A stretch of 64,000 nt of DNA from Basidiobolus meristosporus CBS 931.73 (lineage: Eukaryota; Basidiobolomycota; Basidiobolomycetes; Basidiobolales; Basidiobolaceae). The stretch covers positions 50,842 to 114,841 of the forward strand of contig MCFE01000248.1 of the NCBI GenBank assembly GCA_002104905.1, given 5' to 3'. A model generated the notes under the pieces. The model ran no database searches. It had not been told where the DNA came from and was given only the letters and a program-made list of their open reading frames with translations. Position numbers and translations under genes: made by a program. This document shows positions 11,261-23,832 of this stretch, piece after piece (position 1 is the stretch's first letter; each line of letters opens with the position of its first letter).

Positions 11261-12062
11261 TGGTGAACATCTCCCCAACCCCGACCATTTACGAATTGGG
11301 CATCGCAAGTTTGAGGTGACTAGTTTTGCACAGTGTCTGGACGGTTTCTTTCAGAAAGGTACTGGGAAAGTCACCCACTGAACTTGGGACTTTTCTGGAA
11401 GATGCTGACCAACTCTTTACATCTGCAAAGCACAAGTGTGTGTTGCAGGAACTGTTTAGGAGCAGAACACAGCGATCGCCACTGCACCTATAGAATTGGA
11501 ACCAGCCCTTCCGGGGCCTTACACCAAACATTCCTACATCCAACATGAGAGTGCGCTACAAATTCCTTGGATGTCTTTAATTCCTGGGCCAAATCTAGTG
11601 ATGATAGATACCTTCGAATGGGCTCCAGATAGCTTTCTGGGGAGCCCAGGGTGCAGCCTGTGGGCGGCCCACGGAGTGCAAAGAAAATGAGCTCACATTT
11701 GTTACAGCGTCCTCGGAGACTGTGTGAAAGGCTTGAGGGTGGTGATGGACTTTATGTGGATGAACACACTCCCAAAAGAACAAAAAAAAGTCGGGAACCG
11801 TCATGGTGAATATTGGTGGAATCATCCAGAAAGCAAGTATGAGGGTGTTCATAGGGAAGCTGAAGACGAGAGTGCATGAGTATACTGGATCCTCTGGAGA
11901 GGGTAGTAGGGACATCTCCGAGAACTACTCCAGCAATGGGGGTTGGGGTTACAAGTGGGAAGGTGTGGTGTGAAATCCACTAGGAGAGGTGTAGTGAAGG
12001 TAGGGTTCGTTAAGTGTGAGGGAATGCAACCTAGTGGTGATGGACTGGGCGAGTTGACTTAT
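11261..12062. other. Intergenic, nothing recognised
   Basis: Transition from the transposon cluster to the first gene. Short open frames exist on both strands (for example minus 11595-11915) but none shows a family motif or a consistent splice structure. The last part should hold the 3' UTR of the PPR gene. Confidence 0.5.
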
Positions 12063-14207
12063 TTACACAGGGCTCTTCTGGAGGTGTTGGTAGAGTGCCG
12101 GGTTGCTGTGCCTGAGATGGCCCAGGAGGGAGCTCTTCGCCTCCGGCTTTTTCGCCTGGTGGAGACGATTTAACAAGGCCTGTAGGACCTTGATATTGGG
12201 CTGAATCCCGCACTGGTCCATTTCGTGGGTGATCACAGCGACCGCGTCGTTGTGTCTCCCTATGGAGCACAATAGGAAAATGTAGGTGTTGTAGAGGTCG
12301 ACGGTCACTCGACCCCTTAGCTGCCGCTTCAAAGAATCCCAATACCGACTCAAGGCGAGTTGGTCGCTCTGATCTCGCGTGGAATCGTAGTATGAATGTA
12401 ACATCACCGAGGCCGAAGGTGTGATATCCTCAGCAGGATCACTACTCGCCAGGATCAGCTCCCATAGCCTGGTGACTTCATCATGTTGACCTTGGCAGGC
12501 GTGACATTTCATGAGGGTGGTATACACATGATTGTTGGGGACCAATCCTGCGGACCGCATCTCCTCGTACATCTTGATCACCGTCTCGTTATCACCTTGC
12601 TTGAGATAGGCGTTCATAAGAATGTTGTAGGTCTGGCTCGTCGGCGGTACCTCCACCTTCATCTGTTCCAGAAGCTCCCGAGCCTTGTGGAAATTAAGAT
12701 CTCTACCGTAGCCATCGATGAGAGTATTGAAGAGGGTGACGTTGGGCGGGATGCCCCTCCGTCTCATCTCTTCGAACAAGCTGGTCGCCTTGTCCATGTC
12801 ACCATTTCTGCTGTAGGCGAGAATCAGCATCCCGTAGGTGTAGATATCGGGCTGAAGACCATCGAGCAGAAGCTCCGAATACTTGGCCATCACATAATCA
12901 AACCGGTTCATCCGAGTAAACGCTAGAATCAGAGCATTGAACGTGGTGATGTCTAGGGGCACCTTTAGGGCCTTCATCTCGTCGTAGATCTTCAAGATCT
13001 GCTTGATGTCCTTCGAGGTTTTCGCCAATATGTTGAACAGATAGTTGTAGGTGGCGGTGTTGGGCTGAAGCTTGCACCGGAGCATCTGTCGATAGATTTC
13101 CAACGCCATCACTGGGGACGGGTTGCGTAGGCAGGCGCTGAGAACGCCATTAACACTGCCCAGATGAGGGGTGATGTTGCCAACAAACATTTCGTGTAAG
13201 GATTCGTAGGCTTCATCAAGATGCGAGGCGCTTAGATGGGCTTTGATGTAGGCCTGGTAGGTACTCGAGTCAGGGGTCATCTTGCGAGCAATCATTTGAT
13301 CTTTGTACGCCCTAGCCTTCTCGAGCAAGCCCGCTCGGACACACCCGGTGATGATGGAATTGAACACAAAACCCTCCAGCATGAACTTCTTGGCCATCTC
13401 ATCAAACAGCTCGGTTGCAGCCTGAATCTCGGAACACTTGAGATACCCGTCGAGCAAAGAGCTGCTGGTGATGTGATTTGGGAGGATATCGTACTGGACC
13501 ATCTCCGAGTGGAGTTTCTTAAGGGTGTCCAAGTCTCGCTGGGCCTTGCAAAACTTGAACAGCATGTTGTAGGTGAATTGGTCCGGTCGGAGTCCGGTCT
13601 TTTTGATCGATTCGTACTGGTCAAGCGCCAAGGGCAGGTTGTCTTTTCCGGCCGCGGCGATCAGTTGGTTGTATATAAAGACGGAAGAGGATTCGTTCGC
13701 AGGCAGCATGGTTTTGGCGAACGCAAGGGCACCTTCGTAATCCCCAAGCTTCGCGTATGCGATCAGCGCCTCCCCCTTTTGGGCCTTTGTGTCCAGATTG
13801 AGGCCGGCTTGTCGGATTAGATGCAAGGCGTCAGCACACTGCTGCGGGTATTGTCGAACTTCTCGCTGGACAAGTCGAAAGAAGCGTATGATTTGGCTCG
13901 TGTGCGATATCCTGGAGAAGAGGGGGGAATCACGGAGCAGCTGATAGTACCGCACCGCCTTCTCTACGTCTTTCTCGTGGAGGGCCAGGAGGAACTTCTT
14001 GTACGTCGCCTCCTTTTCCGAGCCTTCATGGTTGGTGGGGGCTCGGGTCTCTTGGAAGCGGGGGAAGGCGGTTTGAAAAGAACGAGCGGCAAGCGCCCGG
14101 GGTATATTGTGCCTCCTTGGAAGAAAATCATGCGCTGGTCGCAGGAGAATGGCAAAGCTCTTGTGGGCAGCCTTGAGAGAGACTAGTGAAGTACAAGGTT
14201 TCAACAT
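12063..14207 (-). CDS. Mitochondrial pentatricopeptide-repeat (PPR) protein, 714 aa
   Basis: An intronless frame from ATG at 14207 to a stop at 12063. The first 60 or so residues are rich in Arg, Ser and Ala with almost no acidic residues and include RRHNIPRALAARSFQTAF, a typical mitochondrial presequence. From about residue 165 to 560 there are at least eleven 35-residue PPR units. Examples are the QFTYNMLFKFCK, FVFNSIITGCVR, ATYNYLFNILAK, ITFNALILAF, YTYGMLILAYSRNG and VTLFNTLIDGYGR cores, each followed by an xxGxxPN/D turn. PPR proteins bind organellar RNA one base per repeat and act in processing, stability or translation. The specific RNA cannot be told here. The gene is visibly more GC-rich than its surroundings and is the only long gene here without introns apart from the esterase and the C2H2 factor. 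It is divergent from IF1. Confidence 0.9.
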   Translation of the reverse strand: MLKPCTSLVSLKAAHKSFAILLRPAHDFLPRRHNIPRALAARSFQTAFPRFQETRAPTNHEGSEKEATYKKFLLALHEKDVEKAVRYYQLLRDSPLFSRISHTSQIIRFFRLVQREVRQYPQQCADALHLIRQAGLNLDTKAQKGEALIAYAKLGDYEGALAFAKTMLPANESSSVFIYNQLIAAAGKDNLPLALDQYESIKKTGLRPDQFTYNMLFKFCKAQRDLDTLKKLHSEMVQYDILPNHITSSSLLDGYLKCSEIQAATELFDEMAKKFMLEGFVFNSIITGCVRAGLLEKARAYKDQMIARKMTPDSSTYQAYIKAHLSASHLDEAYESLHEMFVGNITPHLGSVNGVLSACLRNPSPVMALEIYRQMLRCKLQPNTATYNYLFNILAKTSKDIKQILKIYDEMKALKVPLDITTFNALILAFTRMNRFDYVMAKYSELLLDGLQPDIYTYGMLILAYSRNGDMDKATSLFEEMRRRGIPPNVTLFNTLIDGYGRDLNFHKARELLEQMKVEVPPTSQTYNILMNAYLKQGDNETVIKMYEEMRSAGLVPNNHVYTTLMKCHACQGQHDEVTRLWELILASSDPAEDITPSASVMLHSYYDSTRDQSDQLALSRYWDSLKRQLRGRVTVDLYNTYIFLLCSIGRHNDAVAVITHEMDQCGIQPNIKVLQALLNRLHQAKKPEAKSSLLGHLRHSNPALYQHLQKSPV

Positions 14208-14377
14208 GATTTCGTTGCCTGCTCACCTGAAACCAGTTTCAAATGATCCATGGAGAATAATTTTTTGATCGCATCGTCAGCCTGGTGACCACCCAACGGC
14301 GCAGTAAATTGCTGTGGCAAAATGCGGATCTCGAATATAAAGGATCTCATCAAGCCCAATCCACCACCAGAAACATC
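14208..14377. promoter_or_regulatory. Shared divergent promoter region between PPR gene and IF1
   Basis: Only 170 bp separate the PPR start (minus) and the IF1 start (plus). AATATAAAGG at 14334-14343 is a TATA-like sequence pointing at IF1. Both products are mitochondrial, so co-expression is plausible but inferred. Confidence 0.45.
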
Positions 14378-14627
14378 ATGGAAGGAAACATTCAGAAAGG
14401 CGGAGGATCCTTTGCGCAGAGGGGCCGAGCAAACGAGGAGGCATATTTCCATCAGAAGGTACGCTGAATGTCCACCACTCTCGCTGACACCACTCTCATA
14501 AGACCAATTGAAACCACAGGAAATGGAAAAGCTGGCTGCCCTAAGCAAGCAGCAGGAAAACCATGGTCCGCCCACCTCCTCTGGGGAGAAGGAGAAGACT
14601 CAACAAGACAGCCAGCCAAAGAAATAG
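14378..14627 (+). CDS. INH1: Mitochondrial ATPase inhibitor IF1-like protein
   Basis: Two exons, 14378-14458 and 14520-14627, joined across a 61-nt GT-AG intron (CGCTGAC branch-like motif). They give 62 residues. The core SFAQRGRANEEAYFHQK joined to EMEKLAALSKQQE is the conserved inhibitory helix of IF1, which blocks F1-ATPase hydrolysis when the matrix acidifies. The exon junction falls within the helix without a frame break. A basic, Lys/Gln-rich tail ends QPKK. The mature protein matches the family in length, but I found no convincing mitochondrial presequence. The start at 14378 lies 35 bp after a TATA-like box, yet an upstream exon or a non-cleaved signal cannot be excluded. Confidence 0.72.
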
Positions 14628-14841
14628 CCGACTTTCGCGTCTGTCCAGCTCATCAAACTTTATCAATAAACATATATATTCGATGTTGAGGTCGTTGGCA
14701 GCCGAGCGAGTTGCCGTCGTGCCATCACCTCAGCATGACCATGATTCCATGTTATTCGCCAATTTTTTGATGGTATGGAGTGACGATCACATGTGGATTG
14801 CGTCTGATTGAAATATGTGCCGACATACTCAACACTCGGCT

Positions 14842-15216
14842 ATGTCTGGTAATCCGTATAAACCCAATACCAATCCTTCCCCACTTGCGCCTGCGACGAT
14901 ACGGGAACAGCGTGATGATCTAGAGCAACAAGAGATACGCTCTTCAGCCTCAAGTGCCATCCACCAGTATTCAATCTTGTCGTTACATGCAGTGGCCAAT
15001 GCAGAGGTACTGTATTGGTATTAAAGTCAATACCGTTCTTGATAAGTTTGTAGCAAAACGCTAATTAATATACGCCCACCCTCAGTCACCAGCACGCACT
15101 CGCTTACGAATGATGAGGTAACCTACCTGTCACCTTGTTCAAAGTCTTTGTCTAACTACGATCCCACTCACAGATACATTTCTGGACTACCACAACCAAC
15201 CGAGGTGAAAAAATGA
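14842..15216 (+). CDS. Small three-exon protein of unknown function, 79 aa
   Basis: Exons 14842-15006, 15086-15117 and 15174-15216 join in phase across GT-AG introns (exon lengths 165, 32 and 43 nt). The product starts MSGNPYKPNTNPSP, has an acidic/Gln helix (REQRDDLEQQEI), and a second helical block split between exons (SILSLHAVANAE, then SPARTRLRMMRYISGLPQP), ending VKK. The TRLRMM segment across two junctions keeps one open frame, which argues that it is real. I do not recognise the family. No signal peptide or membrane segment is seen. It lies 215 bp downstream of IF1 on the same strand. Confidence 0.6.
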
Positions 15217-15450
15217 ACTTAGCGAACCGCAGCCCTCTGAGTTCGCGAACACTACACTTCTAGAACTGTCAGTGAAGCCTCAAGAGTCATTCACCTCACT
15301 GCAACCAATGTAAGGGTTGACCTTTCCTTTACGTCCACGTCCCACCACCGTTCCCCGCTCCTTTTGGAGCCTTGCCAATAAATGAGACCTCCCGTTCACC
15401 CTGGATGCAACTCTATTACTTTTATTTACAAACAACAGAGTCGAGTTTAT

Positions 15451-16016
15451 TTACGTGCTCGTGGAAACTGCAGACTCGGGTTCGGTGCTGTTGGAGGACA
15501 TCTCAGTTGACTGGGTAGCCGAAATGGCACCGTCCAGAATGTACGTGTACTCGCCACTTGGGTTTGGGTTGGCTTCGTAGGCAACTATTACCTGGCATCT
15601 AGGGCACAGTAGACGGTATTGCTTTTCGTAACCATTGGGTCTGGACGGGGTTTTAAAAAAGCGGAAAGGTGAGCATCGCACAGAGATCAACGCTCGAAAA
15701 ACCTCCAACCCTACCTTTTAAGCATCACCGTCTCTCCGCGCTTAACATTCACTTTGTAGTGGCGTTGGCCACGGGGAAGTATGATGGCGTGGTCAGTCTT
15801 TCGTCGAGGCAAGGAGTCCAGCACACAATCTGACGTGACGCGAAGAAAAGCCGATTAGGTGTTAGCGAGGGGGACTGCAGAACATGTACTCAAGGAGAAC
15901 CCACCAATAATTAAGATATATTCGCCACAAAGACAGTAGTATACTTTAAGGGGCTGGTTATCTGCTTCGTTTGCATCGGTGGTGGCCACCGTGGAGTTGG
16001 ATACGATTTTGGGCAT
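15451..16016 (-). CDS. STEEP1 (CXorf56)-like zinc-motif protein
   Basis: Three exons read downward: 16016-15905, 15829-15715 and 15640-15451 (112, 115 and 190 nt; phases agree), giving 138 residues. Motifs follow STEEP/CXorf56 order: an N-terminal MPKIVSNSTV, YYCLCGEYILI with a CxC pair, DSLPRRKTDHAIILP, a VKRGETVMLKRPNGYEKQYR block, then CPRC (second cysteine pair) and YILDGA. Human STEEP1 helps STING leave the ER, but the family is older and broader, so a core function in the fungus is unknown. The product is shorter than the human protein (about 220 aa): the C-terminal charged region is replaced by a Ser/Thr-rich tail. The four cysteines probably bind one metal ion. Confidence 0.78.
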
Positions 16017-16409
16017 TTGTTAGAGGTGTGGCCGTGGAATACGAGCCTCGCCAAAATATAAGCATACGAAATCCCATCCTAATCTACCAGAAATCCCTCC
16101 ATTTTTTCTTCACCCATGATTCGCCACATGGCACTTCCAGGATGACTCTAGATGATCAATCGGACAACATTGCTGTTTATTTTCTTTCCTTGCTGTGCTT
16201 ACCGGAAAATCCACATAATAAAGTTATGATTATTTGCATTGTATAAAATAAAAACCCAACACGACATCTGCTCTGCTCTCTGGGGAGGAGTATAGCGGAT
16301 GAACGTGCAAGTTGGAATACATAATAAAACAAGCGATCAACTAAGTTTCTGAAAAGTGGAAATATTCTAAAAGTAACATCGGATTCAACTGAGCGATCCG
16401 AAAGCCTCT
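16017..16409. other. Intergenic, nothing recognised
   Basis: Between the STEEP1-like start (minus) and the SRPK stop (minus). AT-rich with no supported coding exon. It holds the promoter of the STEEP1-like gene and the SRPK 3' UTR. Confidence 0.5.
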
Positions 16410-18364
<1,955 letters not shown>

Positions 18365-19382
18365 CTTGATCTAAAATCTGCACTGCCTGTAAAACAAAAG
18401 ATGGGAGCTTGGACAAAAACAAAGACTAGAATATCTCAGCCAGAAACCAGCGGAAAGCGATCAATATTGTCAGGGAAAAAAAGAAAAAAACCCAAAACCA
18501 GTGATTGGATCAAAAAAATGCCCAATATTTACTCATCCAGCTAATTGATTGCTCACCCTCTGACAATTCCCCTCAGATACGAACAGAAACAAAGCGTTTA
18601 TTGAGGGAAATCGGTATACAACTCTACGATTGGGACGTACCACCATGATTTTCACTGTCTTGTGTTTGTTTTACGGATACGATGAAGTCAATATAAAAGT
18701 ATTAGCCAATGATGAGTAGCATTCATTTGACAAGTGATGAGTGTCGAGCGACTGAAGGCGGGAAAACGCGATCAGCCAGCACGACAGGCCACATCATTAC
18801 AGTAGTTTTGGTCCGAGATGGACCATTGGGTTAGCTTTGATCATTCGACATGGATATGGTAGCAAGTCCTACAGGCTGACTGAAGTTTGTATGTTGTTCC
18901 ACACCATACATCCCGTTGGAATCATAACTCAAGTATGTGGAGGCAAAGCTTCTTGGCAGCATGATGCCGGCGCTCTTGGGCATACACCCCCTCAAATGCC
19001 ACGCACTCCAATTGATCTGTGCATTTATTTGGCGCGGGCTAGCTTGACCGTGGGTTGATCGTGATATATCATCTCGATATCACTATACAAAGCCGCACTC
19101 GTTGGGATCATGAGTCGCCCAAGCGCTCAAGCCGAAGAATGCTCAGACAACACGCGCGTATCTACAATCAATTTTATTCGTCTGAATTGTCCAGAGATTA
19201 TGGGATAACGGTGATGGGGAGAACAGTTAAATATTAGTATACGCTTCACTCAGGATGAATCGTATAACAATATGAATGCTAATGAATGCAGTATTATGTA
19301 TTATTGAGTATGCGGTAAGCCAGGGCTAGCTAGAAGAGCCGGGACGGAGCGAAGCTGCAAACGATTCTTGGGTACTAGCGCT
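18365..19382. other. Intergenic, nothing recognised
   Basis: The region between the SRPK start and the carrier stop (both minus). It should hold the SRPK promoter and the carrier 3' UTR. Short open frames at 18837-19237 have no recognisable motifs or paired splice sites. Confidence 0.5.
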
Positions 19383-20641
19383 TTAGATGGCAGCCAAAGC
19401 AATGCCCCTGCGGCTGTCCCAGAGTTGGCGAATCTTTTCCAACGTGACGAAGGTGATGATCGTATGAGGTCCAAGGCGCATAAATGCCGGCAACCATCCT
19501 TTGAACAAGGCGCTAGGTCCTTCATTTCGCACGATGCTCGTAAGAACGGCAACAGCGTTCTAAGAATTGGGAAGTAAGTCTAAGGTGCAGAAATAAGGAA
19601 GACCGAGGAACCAACCTCCTGCTTAGCTGAATTCATAACTCTAGTTTTAACGACGTCAACAGGAGCACAAACAGTAGTAGCAACTAGGCCCTGGAATCGT
19701 TGCAAGGGTTAGCTGGGGGAAGCGAGGGAGATATATGCAAATGCGTAGTTACCGCTAGAAGGCTTGAAGCAAAGTGAATGTATATATTGTCCTGGAAATG
19801 AAGTTTGTGCACCAAAACTTGTTTGAATTGATCGTAGCTGGCTAATTGAGAGCTATTCATGAAAATGGCCCGAACGGTGTTGGGGCCGACACCACGGAAG
19901 AGCCCAAGGAATCCTTCGTCACGGGCGATTTTGTACAACCCATCGAAGCAGTGCTTGTAGTTTCTGCGCAACTCCACAGGAAGCTTCCCATCATTGGCCA
20001 TTCTGATCGTCAACACATCGCCTGGGTTTCCAACTATGCCACCAATGCATCCTAAGAGACGAATCTAGATTAGCTCGGTATATAAATGATCCAAGGTACG
20101 AATGAATGTCACCTGACACCATGGACGCTAGAAGCGATTTCCATACGGACATAGTACCTATACCGGTGAAAAGTCTGAGACCGTAGCCCAACATCCAAAG
20201 CGAACCAATTTAAAATACCGTCTTTGTTGGCGATCTTCGTCTTCAACATGTCATAAACTCCGAAGCGCGTAGTAGAATAGGTCTGTGAAACGATACTAGT
20301 TGAATACCTAAGCGCTAGGGAGATTGGCGGTCGGTATACTCACAGCTTGTCTGAAAAGACTTCCACTTAGACCGCTGTACAGTGCTAGTGGGCCTTCCTT
20401 CTTTACAGTGTTGACCATGGTCCTTAAAGCCCCTGCGTTCACTCGTCCCTCGTTTGTCTGGAGTCTGACCTTCACCACATCAAAAGGATGGGTACACACC
20501 GTGCTCCACATCGCGGCAGCACCTAAAAGAAAGAATACGAGGTTAACCCTCCGTCAAGGACAAGGCCAAGAGGCTGAGCAGTGAGCTACCTCCAATCCAG
20601 AAGGGATATTGTGAACCAGATGATTGTGTCTTGGTGGACAT
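19383..20641 (-). CDS. DIC1: Mitochondrial dicarboxylate carrier, 296 aa
   Basis: Seven exons (20641-20590, 20522-20344, 20282-20219, 20157-20113, 20051-19753, 19690-19616, 19559-19383) with every junction in phase. Three mitochondrial-carrier repeats are visible. Signature motifs are HPFDVVKVRLQ, NPGDVLTIRMANDGKLP and APVDVVKTRVM. The GDVLTIRMANDGKLP segment and TYSTTRFGVYD are characteristic of the DIC subfamily, which exchanges malate or succinate for phosphate across the inner membrane. Length equals the family norm (about 300 aa). The third repeat ends GWLPAFMRLGPHTIITF, as in the yeast protein. The second signature starts NPGD where most carriers have P-x-D; proline and aspartate are kept. 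Confidence 0.92.
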
Positions 20642-21662
20642 AGTGTGTTAACGAACGGTGAGTAAAGAGTGAGAACACCAGGTGGCGGAATAGTGAGTGG
20701 AATGGGGATGTAGAGCCGTCAAGCTCGTTATAAAGCGATCTGGGTTGGCAAATATAAGCTAATGTTTCAGTTTGACCAGCAAGGAAGCAGTTGGGAATTA
20801 TATTTGACATGGAAATATACATTTATGGTGAAGGATGGAGAGTTGTCTCACAAAGGTGGGAAAAAATCAACATGCGATGAAACCCGTCAAATATGTCCCA
20901 AAAGCGTCTACCAATCAATGGGTGGGACGCAACCCATACTATCACTTCAACTGAAAGACATGATTGGCACAGTGCTCGCTGGACAATACAACAACGATAT
21001 AACGTAACCAGGGAATCTGTTAGTTTAAACTGCACCTACCGGATACCTGGACAGTCAAAAGCATGGGAATGTCAAAATATGATCGTTTCCCATTATGACT
21101 ATAAATAGTAGCTGCAAATTTAGAACTGTCTTAAAGTCGTTAAGACAAAGTGATCGATTGGGAACACCCACCCAACAATCATATGCAATGCAATGTGACA
21201 TTTTATTAGAATTCTGATGGTTTGCAGCCATATATATAAACCACCTTGCTATTGAACATGCTTTCCACAACATTGCTCGACCCAGTTTATCTCATTTGTA
21301 CCTCGACTGTTCGTTCATTTTCCCACAACGGTGGGAAATCTGTCAAATAGCCTCTTGTGTCACTTAACTTTATTTACATTCCACAGACCCATTCACCGAT
21401 CATGCCTCGGTGCGAGGGAGGCTTTTCGGCTAATCTACACCGGAGTCAACCGTCAAAATATTTCGGCGTTGGCCTATTCTGGTCGTGCATTGTATAAACC
21501 GCACAGATAGATAGCCAGGCTTGGTTAGTGTGATTAGGACCACATGGAAGTGACGACCTTATTAGACGATACTTGGTAAAGATATTTATTCACTGAATAC
21601 GTTTATGATGAAGTACACTACTGGTTATTCTATGGATATAGAAAATAAGTCGAATTCTGTTA
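20642..21662. other. Intergenic, nothing recognised
   Basis: Promoter region of the carrier and 3' side of the b561 gene. Small frames occur on both strands, none with family motifs. Confidence 0.5.
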
Positions 21663-22370
21663 CTACCTGAGTAACTTCATCTTCATTCTTCTCAGAATTC
21701 CCACTAAGATGAGGCCAATTAGTGGAAACCACACCCACACGTATCCAGGCTGTTTCAGCATCCAGTTCGACTGAGTACCCAACAACGTAGTGACCCATAG
21801 CAGCACAATAGTGATATATCCTGAAGCGCGATGAAGCTTGTAGTACTTTGTATAGGAGGGTTCCTTCGTCGAGAATACATAAATCCACAGGCCAAAGATC
21901 AGCTGCAAGGCGATTATACAAATCACCAAGATTCCAAAAACCCCATGATACGTTTTGAAATGAATCTTTGAGAGTAGAGACTTGTTGATGCATATGATAA
22001 TCGTTCCTACTACACCGAGTATTCCCCCAACAAATATGAAATACAAGTGACACGTTACGCTGGTGTTCTTAGAGACACCCCTGATTCGTTGTAGGAAGAT
22101 GATGCCTGAGGAGTAGTATTAGCCAGTATCTTTGGATCGGTCCTGAAGCGACTTACCTTCAGTAAGAAGCAGCATGGAGAGTGTCATTAACAACGGATGC
22201 CAAGAAAATAGAGTCCATTCTGAACACACAACATTCTTGAGTATCCCAATTGCAAAGATGGCTAGCAACACTTGTGTAAACCCGAAATTAAAGCCGAGTT
22301 GAGACCGACGTTTGGTCTCTCCTGCAGACAGTAGTGAGGAATTTTCGGATACCACGGGAGCTTTGGACAT
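21663..22370 (-). CDS. Cytochrome b561-domain membrane protein, 218 aa
   Basis: Exons 22370-22157 and 22105-21663 (214 and 443 nt; phases match). Six hydrophobic segments are predicted by eye, with four well-placed histidines for two hemes: WHPLLM, TCHLYF, KIHFKTYHG and YKLHRASGY. The arrangement and length (about 220 aa) match single-domain b561 proteins of the CYB561D2 type. These are trans-membrane ascorbate-dependent ferrireductases or monodehydroascorbate reductases. No DOMON or other accessory domain is present. The N-terminal 30 residues are polar (SSLLSAGETKRRSQ), consistent with a cytosolic start. The physiological electron donor and membrane location are unknown. Confidence 0.85.
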
Positions 22371-23832
22371 TGTGTATGAGCAAAGAAGAATAAGGATATG
22401 GCATCAAGATATATCTGCAAAACCTCAAGTTGGGACGAATCAGACTGCTTTCAAAAAAAAGGTCTTGCAGGTTGAAAGGCTCCCCACGAATCATCCCGTT
22501 TGGGATAGACCCCTCATTGCCTTGGAAGCTGCAACTCTCTTTAGGCTAACGTCTATTCAGAGGAGCCAATGTGTGTACGCTTAAGAAAGCCAACAAATTT
22601 GCGTGTATTTATTGATAAACAAGCACCAATTAGAGGAAATATCTTGGAGTTATCAGATTGAGACGTCCCTTCTTTCCTATAATAGATCTTCTACGCCCAG
22701 CACAAACGATCCTCTGGCTATCTTCATTTGCCAAATCCTGTACTACCCATCCATATTCGCGTATGGGTGGTTCCGCAAATGTTCGACATCACTCTGATCC
22801 ATAGCTGACCTTATTTAGGAATACGTGAATGCGGAACAGACTCGCCGTCTTCCCACGATGGTTGTCAAATAAACGAAGATTCATCGAGCTCACATCATAC
22901 GCGTAGCAGCTTCCGGTTAATATTATGCATGCCACCTACAAGTGCGATTGAATCTGCGATAAGCCATACACTAAATGCATTGAAGTTTGTCTTAAATCCA
23001 AAGAATGTGATGTTGGCTTTTATTCGCACTCATTATTAGTATGAAACCCTGACTGGGCAACTCGATATAGGCCATCTCGGAATGAAGTGTTGAAATAATG
23101 ATTCGATCAAGATCAAACATGTATTCGTGGAAATATATGCAGATTAGGGGCCGTGGCAAACATCCATCTATCTAAATATACATATACAGATGGAAAGCGC
23201 CATCTCACAAATATATTATATAGGCTCTCAGCGACACCTGATCATTCGGTGACACAGAGTTTCATACACGGAGATTCGATTCACTCTGACAAACATCGCC
23301 TTCATGGAGACTACGCAGCAGGTAAGTAGATAATCAGGAACCACTGGTTGCCTTAGTGGTGAGATATTATGGGATTCGTGAAGAGGGGTAATTCCGGGTG
23401 CTTTCCTTTGTGATGGCTACTGGTTCTGGTATACAACTTGGAAAATTGATTGTGTGCTAATCAATTTCCATTGAAGACATGGCGAGAAAACCAACATTGT
23501 GCTGAGTCGTATATTTAGGTAGACATTTGTCTATGGGAACCTGTGTAACTGTCTGAATCCCACTCCGCTATATCGGGGGTCATGAGTTGTCCGCACGGGA
23601 AATTATTGCCATTACGTTAGATTCTTGTGTGGCCCAGAGTCTGTTTAGCTTGATCACCACAATCAATCATGACCATTCTTAAGACTTAATGACCACTAGT
23701 TAGGTTTCAAGAGGGAGTCGCTGCGAGTGGCGCGAGAACTGATGGTTCACATGATCCACCGACCCATTTGCCACTGAGGAATATAAGAAGAGCAGCATTC
23801 GTTGCCATCCAGGAATTTCCAAGCACGAGATT
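22371..23832. other. Intergenic, nothing recognised
   Basis: Divergent spacer between the b561 gene (minus) and the dimethylargininase gene (plus). Short open frames only. GAATATAAGAAG at about 23780 is a TATA-like sequence about 50 bp before the downstream start. Confidence 0.5.

Noticed and set aside
13236..14186. Long open frames on the plus strand opposite the PPR gene
   Set aside because: Shadow frames of the GC-rich PPR coding sequence; no family motif, and the opposite strand has clear repeats and a mitochondrial presequence.
14201..14575. Minus-strand open frame over the IF1 region
   Set aside because: It overlaps the IF1 exons, has no motif and no plausible protein features.
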